NCBI GenBank assembly: GCA_943356395.1
Contig: CALRFC010000026.1
Location: forward strand, 1 to 9,749
Reading direction: 5' to 3'
From: Candidatus Nomurabacteria bacterium
Lineage (GTDB): Bacteria; Patescibacteriota; Minisyncoccia; Phycocordibacterales; UBA9973
Length of the DNA stretch: 9,749 nt
The notes below the pieces were generated by a model. It ran no database searches. It had not been told where the DNA came from and saw nothing but the letters and a program-made list of their open reading frames with translations. The position numbers and the translations under genes were made by a program. Numbering within the stretch: position 1 is the stretch's first letter; each line of letters opens with the position of its first letter. Shown piece after piece: positions 6,544 through 9,749 of this stretch.

Positions 6544-7731
6544 ATGGAAGACAAGAACAAAATGATTGAAGACATTCTCACGCGGGGAGTCGAAGATATT
6601 TTCATAAAAGAACACTTGGAAGAAAGACTCCGCTCCGGAGATGTTTTGAGGATCAAGCTCGGCATAGATCCGACGAGCCCCTACATACACCTCGGACGGG
6701 CGATAACTTTGCGCAAATTGAAAGCTTTTCAAGAATTGGGACACCAGATCATCCTCATCATCGGCGATTTTACGGCAAAAATCGGAGATCCGTCCGATAA
6801 ACTGGAAAAAAGGCCGTCGCTTACCGACGAGCAGATAAAAAACAATCTGGAGAGATATTTGGAGCAGATAGCTCTCATCTTGGACATGAAAAAAGTTGAA
6901 GTCAGATACAATTCCGAGTGGCTAGCGGGGATGAGTATACCGGAATTGGCGCGACTTTTAGAATGTTTTACCGTACAGCAAATGTCCAAGAGAAGGAATT
7001 TCAAAGATCGGCTGGACGCCGGCCAAGATGTTTTTATGGATGAATTTCTGTACCCCGCACTCCAAGGATACGACAGCGTTGTCGTAAAATCGGATGTTGA
7101 GATCGGAGGTTTTGACCAACTTTTCAATCTGAAAGCCGGCAGGACCGTCCAAAAAAGATACGGACAAAAAGAACAGGATATAATTACTCTTTCAATGCTC
7201 GAAGGAACTGATGGGCGGAAAATGTCTTCTTCTTGGGGCAACATCATTTCTATTATTGATGCGCCGGACGAAATGTTCGGCAAAATCATGTCGCTCAAGG
7301 ATGATCTCATTGTGAAATATTTCTTACTCACAACCGGTTTGAGCATGGAAGAAATAGACAAAATAGATGCTTCTATAAAAAGCGGAGAAAATCCGATGAC
7401 ATCCAAAAAAAGATTGGCAAAAGAAATTATTTCCACTTACCATTCTTCCGAAGAAGCGGACAAAGCCGAAGAAGACTTTGCAAACAAATTTCAGAAAGGC
7501 CAGATCCCGACTGAAATCGAAACGATTTCGGTTGCAGAAAGCAAGAACATTCCGGACGCTCTGGTTTCCGGCAAAATCGTCTCTTCAAAAACCGACTTCC
7601 GCCGTCTCTTGGAAGCCGGCGCGATCACCAATCTCGACAAGGATCAGAAAATGAAAGAAATCGGAGATTTCGTCTCCGGATCATACCGCATCGGCGCGCA
7701 TCGGTTCGTGAAATTGGAAATCAAGGACTGA
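6544..7731 (+). CDS. tyrS: Tyrosyl-tRNA synthetase
   Basis: A class I aminoacyl-tRNA synthetase of 395 residues that attaches tyrosine to tRNA-Tyr in the cytoplasm. The Rossmann domain begins with LGIDPTSPYIHLGRA (39-53), where HLGR stands for the HIGH motif. The tyrosine-pocket region is LYPALQGYDS (169-178), followed by IGGFDQLFNLKAGR (187-200), typical of the second bacterial TyrRS subtype. The KMSKS loop is KMSSS (226-230). A C-terminal S4-type RNA-binding domain (about 338-393) ends the protein. Length and domain order are normal. Two features differ from the textbook motifs: Arg replaces the last His of HIGH, and Ser replaces the second Lys of KMSKS. I expect an active enzyme. It stands alone, followed by a palindrome and a terminator. 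Confidence 0.96.
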   Translation: MEDKNKMIEDILTRGVEDIFIKEHLEERLRSGDVLRIKLGIDPTSPYIHLGRAITLRKLKAFQELGHQIILIIGDFTAKIGDPSDKLEKRPSLTDEQIKNNLERYLEQIALILDMKKVEVRYNSEWLAGMSIPELARLLECFTVQQMSKRRNFKDRLDAGQDVFMDEFLYPALQGYDSVVVKSDVEIGGFDQLFNLKAGRTVQKRYGQKEQDIITLSMLEGTDGRKMSSSWGNIISIIDAPDEMFGKIMSLKDDLIVKYFLLTTGLSMEEIDKIDASIKSGENPMTSKKRLAKEIISTYHSSEEADKAEEDFANKFQKGQIPTEIETISVAESKNIPDALVSGKIVSSKTDFRRLLEAGAITNLDKDQKMKEIGDFVSGSYRIGAHRFVKLEIKD

Positions 7732-7761
7732 ATCAAAACCAACTGCATATTGTGTAATGCT

Positions 7762-7799
7762 ATGTAATAATAACGCGCTATAGCGCGTTATTATTACAT
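7762..7799. repeat. 38-bp perfect palindrome after tyrS
   Basis: Each half is 19 nt and exactly reverse-complementary, centred between 7780 and 7781. The core is GCGCTATAGCGC and the outer arms are AT-rich (TAATAATAAC and its complement). In RNA it would make a stem of about 17 bp with a 4-nt loop. It lies 30 nt after the tyrS stop. No T-run follows, so it is not a typical intrinsic terminator; the terminator at 7819-7852 comes next. Its role is unknown. Confidence 0.85.
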
Positions 7800-7818
7800 T
7801 TGATTATCTTTTGAACAA

Positions 7819-7852
7819 ATTGAAAAAACCCGCTCTTGCGGGTTTTTTCAAT
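7819..7852. terminator. Bidirectional intrinsic terminator
   Basis: A perfect 15-bp stem with a TCTT loop (7834-7837) has a CCCGC/GCGGG core flanked by A6 on one side and T6 on the other. It therefore ends in a U-run in both directions. It serves tyrS from the left and the small acidic gene from the right, whose TGA stop (7852-7854) touches the stem. Confidence 0.92.
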
Positions 7853-8007
7853 CAATAATTATCATCTTCCTCTTCCATCGAAGGCGCGTCTTCGTCCTCG
7901 CCGAAGATCCCGCTGTCCACATCTTCCGCCGCAGGAGCGTCATCTTCCAAAAACGAATCATCCAAACTCTTCAAATCGCCGGCTTTTACATCTTCATCGT
8001 CTTGCAT
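7852..8007 (-). CDS. Small highly acidic protein of unknown function
   Basis: A 51-codon frame, too short for default gene calls. It begins MQDDEDVKAGDLKSL and ends EEEDDNY. I count 22 Asp/Glu and only two Lys, with no Arg, His or Cys, so the protein is strongly negative and probably disordered. It looks real because a strong terminator begins exactly at its stop codon. A possible Shine-Dalgarno-like AGGTG lies 12 nt before ATG. A GTG five codons upstream (8022) is an alternative start. I do not recognise the family. Such proteins can bind basic partners such as ribosomal or nucleoid proteins, but nothing here identifies one. It follows ruvC on the same strand, with heptad repeats (set 2) between them. 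Confidence 0.6.
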   Translation of the reverse strand: MQDDEDVKAGDLKSLDDSFLEDDAPAAEDVDSGIFGEDEDAPSMEEEDDNY

Positions 8008-8107
8008 ACGAATATTTTTCACCTATCCTAGTAATGTCGTAGTTGTAGCAAATGTAAAAAAATCACGCAAGACTCCAAAACGCAATGTGTGGAAAAACAA
8101 AAATCAG

Positions 8108-8192
8108 GTTCTAGTGACTAGTTTGATTCAGAAAAACGGTTACAAAATTTTCCTCCTGTTTTTTCTAGAACCTAGAAACTAGCCCCTAAAAC
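8108..8192. repeat. Heptad-repeat inverted pair, CTAG type (set 2)
   Basis: The left arm reads on the minus strand as two 7-bp units (CTAGTCA, 8115-8121; CTAGAAC, 8108-8114). The right arm reads on the plus strand as CTAGAAC (8165-8171), CTAGAAA (8172-8178), CTAGCCC (8179-8185) and a degenerate unit (8186-8192). GGTTCTAG (8107-8114) pairs perfectly with CTAGAACC (8165-8172). The 43-bp middle holds no gene. The last unit contains the ruvC stop codon (8186-8188). TGATTCA just inside the left arm also occurs in the middle of set 1. It is probably a gene-less relative of the element at 8669-9095. Confidence 0.7.
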
Positions 8193-8662
8193 CTTCTGCT
8201 TGCGAACGCCGTCAATCCTATCGCGATCGCGTCCACTTCGTCGTCGATCATCTTCCGATCCGGAAGCGTCACCAGTTTCGGCACGAAATCCATGACCGCG
8301 CGCTTGTCGGATTTTCCATAGCCCGTGACCGCGACCTTGATCTCAAGCGGCGTGTATTCCAAGATCGGGAGCTTGGCGCGCGATCCTTCGTAGACGATGA
8401 CGCCGCGCGCCTCCGCCACATTCATGGCGGTCTTCGCGTTGGTCTCGAAGTACAATTTCTCGATCGCAAGCGCCTCCGGCTTCCATTTTTTTATGACCGC
8501 GCGGATTTCCTCGCCGATGAGATGCAATCTCTCCGATTGTTTGAGCTGGGGCGAAGTCTTGAAACACTCCGAAAAAAGCACGGATTCTTTCTTTCCGGCG
8601 CTTTTTTCAAGCACAGCAACACCGATTCTTTCGACTCCCGGGTCGATGCCGATGATTATCAT
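8186..8662 (-). CDS. ruvC: Crossover junction endodeoxyribonuclease RuvC
   Basis: RuvC is the dimeric RNase H-like nuclease that cuts Holliday junctions after RuvAB branch migration. At 158 residues the length is normal. The metal-binding acidic residues are in place: Asp7 in IGIDPG, Glu68 in AIEKLYF, and Asp141 plus Asp144 in DDEVDAIAIGL. NAKTAMNVAEARGVI (75-89) is also typical. The ATG at 8662 gives the standard MIIIGIDPG start. It lies only 6 bp from the left arm of the four-helix-bundle element, so that arm would be in its leader. No Shine-Dalgarno site is present. The stop codon lies in a heptad-like unit of set 2. It follows ruvB with the four-helix-bundle gene between; ruvA is not in the window. 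Confidence 0.96.
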   Translation of the reverse strand: MIIIGIDPGVERIGVAVLEKSAGKKESVLFSECFKTSPQLKQSERLHLIGEEIRAVIKKWKPEALAIEKLYFETNAKTAMNVAEARGVIVYEGSRAKLPILEYTPLEIKVAVTGYGKSDKRAVMDFVPKLVTLPDRKMIDDEVDAIAIGLTAFASRRF

Positions 8663-8668
8663 AATAAA

Positions 8669-8696
8669 TGACTAATAACTAATTTCTAATGACTAA
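8669..8696 (-). repeat. Left arm, four TTAG heptads
   Basis: Four tandem 7-bp units read on the minus strand, each beginning TTAG (TTAGTCA, TTAGAAA and variants). The arm holds the stop codon and last codons of the four-helix-bundle gene and begins 6 bp upstream of the ruvC start codon. Confidence 0.85.
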
Positions 8697-9075
8697 TATA
8701 AGGCGAATCTATTTTTTCTCGGCGCGAAGTGTTTATACTTGCTGAAAATATTTTTCGCAACCCAACACTCTCTTCTAAAAGATTCTCCAAGAGGTTTCTT
8801 TCCCCACATGTTTCAATAATCAAGCTTAGCCAGTACTCTGTTTCTTGAGCTTCTTTCTTACAGATACCAATTTTATGTTCAAAATCCTTTCTTGATTCTG
8901 CTCCATCTGCTTCAAAATAATTCGCACCAATACTGGTTCCAGAGCGTATGCATTGGCTAATACTGTTTTTATTAAAAGTCGTCATCCTTATTTTTCTAAG
9001 TGCAATTATCAGATTTATGCCAAATGATTTTGTTCTTTCCTTTAAATCATATTTATTTGTATTTTTATTAGACAT
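8686..9075 (-). CDS. Four-helix-bundle protein (S23/IVP family, Avd-like)
   Basis: This 129-residue protein belongs to the four-helix-bundle family first found in intervening sequences of 23S rRNA genes (TIGR02436-type). The family also includes Avd, the accessory protein of diversity-generating retroelements. The signature is strong: YDLKERTKSF (9-18), RSGTSIGANYFEADGA (44-59), RKDFEHKIGICKKEAQETEYW (62-82). Known members are small pentameric helical bundles with basic surfaces; their function outside retroelements is unclear. No rRNA, reverse transcriptase or variable repeat is nearby. The first three residues are encoded where the gene leaves the right arm, and the last three (ISH) plus the stop lie in the left arm. 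The AT-rich composition differs sharply from ruvB and ruvC, which suggests it arrived separately. The alternative is an ordinary host gene that happens to be flanked by repeats. Confidence 0.92.
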   Translation of the reverse strand: MSNKNTNKYDLKERTKSFGINLIIALRKIRMTTFNKNSISQCIRSGTSIGANYFEADGAESRKDFEHKIGICKKEAQETEYWLSLIIETCGERNLLENLLEESVGLRKIFSASINTSRREKIDSPYISH

Positions 9076-9095
9076 TAGAAATTAGTCATTAGAAG
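9068..9095 (+). repeat. Right arm, four TTAG heptads
   Basis: Four tandem 7-bp units on the plus strand (TTAGACA, TTAGAAA and variants), inverted relative to the left arm. The arm ends 5 bp before the ruvB stop codon and overlaps the start codon of the four-helix-bundle gene. Confidence 0.85.
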
Positions 9096-9100
9096 ATTTT

Positions 9101-9749
9101 TTAAAATCCTAGGTGTTCGTATGCTTTCTTCGTGGCAGTGCGGCCGCGAGAAGTCCGCTCCAAGAGCCCGCGCTGGATCAGGTACGGCTCCACGACCTCA
9201 TCGATCGTCGCTTCTTCTTCGGAAGTCGCCGCGGCGATCGTCCCGAGCCCCACAGGCCCGCCGCCGAATTTTTCTATGATTACGGAAAGCACAGTGCGAT
9301 CTATTTCCGACAATCCCGCCTCGTCGATGCCCAAGAGCGAGAGCGCGAGAAAGACCGTTTTTTTGTCCAAATCTTTTTTGTGCACTTGCGCGTAGTCGCG
9401 ACAGCGTTTCAGGAAATAGTTCGCCGTGCGCGGCGTGAATCTGGAGCGCTTCGCGATTTCCGAAATCGCCTCGTCGGCGATCTCGATTCCGAGGATCTTC
9501 GCCGAGCGCCGGACAATCTCCCGTATCTCTTCTTCAGTGTAGAATTCGAGTCGGAATGTTCCGCCGGAAAATCTCGAGCGGAGCGGCGCGGAGATGAGCG
9601 CCATGCGCGTTGTCGCGGCGATCAAAGTGAACGCCGGCAGATCGAGCTGAATAGTGCGCGCCGACGGGCCTTTGCCGATGATGATGTCCAAAACTCCCGA
9701 CTCCATGGCGGGGTAGAGGACTTCTTCGATCGCTTTGTTCAAGCGATGG
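9101..9749 (-). CDS. ruvB: Holliday junction DNA helicase RuvB, C-terminal part
   Basis: RuvB is the AAA+ motor that forms hexameric rings on DNA and drives branch migration with RuvA. The visible part is about 215 residues, roughly two thirds of a normal RuvB; the N-terminus with Walker A lies beyond the right edge. The frame stays open to the edge, where HRLNKAIEE marks the end of the Walker B (DEIHRLN) region, so the codon at 9742 (TTG) is internal and not a start. Seen in order: sensor 1 LIAATTR, arginine finger PLRSRF, sensor 2 region FTPRTANYFLKRCRDYA, and the winged-helix domain with GPVGLGTIAAA, EEVVEPYL-like IDEVVEPYLIQRGLLERT and RGRTATKKAYEHLGF. It is intact as far as it can be read. 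It lies upstream of the four-helix-bundle gene and ruvC on the same strand. Confidence 0.96.
   Translation of the reverse strand, partial: HRLNKAIEEVLYPAMESGVLDIIIGKGPSARTIQLDLPAFTLIAATTRMALISAPLRSRFSGGTFRLEFYTEEEIREIVRRSAKILGIEIADEAISEIAKRSRFTPRTANYFLKRCRDYAQVHKKDLDKKTVFLALSLLGIDEAGLSEIDRTVLSVIIEKFGGGPVGLGTIAAATSEEEATIDEVVEPYLIQRGLLERTSRGRTATKKAYEHLGF

Larger units (their letters stand above)
8669..9095. mobile_element. Candidate mobile element: four-helix-bundle gene in heptad inverted repeats (set 3)
   Basis: The left arm (8669-8696) reads on the minus strand as four 7-bp TTAG units. The right arm (9068-9095) reads on the plus strand as four TTAG units. Over about 26 bp the arms differ at two positions. 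They enclose one gene whose stop codon (8686-8688) lies inside the left arm and whose start codon (9073-9075) overlaps the right arm. The element fills the gap between the ruvB stop (9101) and the ruvC start (8662). Its interior is AT-rich: two 60-bp stretches (8941-9000, 9001-9060) have 19 and 14 G/C, against 36 in a ruvB stretch (9541-9600). No target-site duplication could be made out. Mobility is an inference. Confidence 0.55.

Noticed and set aside
7836..8042. Plus-strand 68-codon frame
   Set aside because: It runs through the terminator and opposite the acidic gene, and its composition (Pro/Arg/His-rich) is typical of an antisense shadow.
8089..8097. TGTGGAAAA as a further DnaA box
   Set aside because: It has one mismatch, is isolated and is far from the origin; such a match is expected by chance.
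8669..9095. 23S rRNA intervening sequence or diversity-generating retroelement
   Set aside because: The protein family occurs in both, but the flanks are ruvB and ruvC. I see no rRNA, reverse transcriptase, or template/variable repeat.
9740..9742. A possible ruvB start here, reading the codon as Met
   Set aside because: The codon is TTG, and the frame continues upstream with His-Arg, as expected for the DEIHRLN motif. It is internal to a gene cut by the window edge.

Overview
The window looks like a small-genome bacterium of the Patescibacteria/CPR radiation, probably Parcubacteria-like. This is inferred from the gene set: a compact origin locus with short proteins, a class A penicillin-binding protein (PBP) with an Ig-like C-terminal domain, a four-helix-bundle (S23/IVP-type) protein, and almost no recognisable Shine-Dalgarno sites. 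No rRNA gene is present to confirm it.

Layout. Positions 1-861 carry the minus-strand cluster rpmH, rnpA, yidD (read right to left). A heptad-repeat hairpin lies at the far left, beyond yidD. Positions 862-1037 form the divergent rpmH/dnaA control region with a perfect DnaA box. dnaA (1038-2387), a 236-bp AT-rich gap with DnaA boxes (probable oriC), dnaN (2624-3721) and an 86-codon gene that may be a reduced DciA-like helicase-loading factor run on the plus strand. A bifunctional class A PBP (3975-6476) runs on the minus strand and overlaps the tail of the 86-codon gene. It is divergent from tyrS (6544-7731, plus) across 67 bp. After tyrS come a 38-bp perfect palindrome, a strong bidirectional terminator and a tiny very acidic minus-strand gene. 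The right end holds the minus-strand order ruvB (partial), four-helix-bundle gene, ruvC.

How it works together. The core is the replication-initiation locus (DnaA, the clamp, a possible helicase loader) with the usual ribosomal-protein/RNase P/YidD neighbours. Cell-wall, translation and Holliday-junction genes follow.

The unusual part is a family of intergenic repeats built from 7-bp units, each set arranged as two facing arms. One pair (8669-9095) encloses the four-helix-bundle gene so closely that its start and stop codons lie in the arms, and it sits between ruvB and ruvC. Two others (1-80 and 8108-8192) have arms with little or nothing between them. This resembles an autonomous mobile element with MITE-like derivatives, although the four-helix-bundle protein has no known transposase activity. 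A second pattern is that four genes (rpmH, rnpA, the PBP gene and tyrS) have a -10-like hexamer ending 6 or 7 nt before ATG, which suggests leaderless mRNAs.
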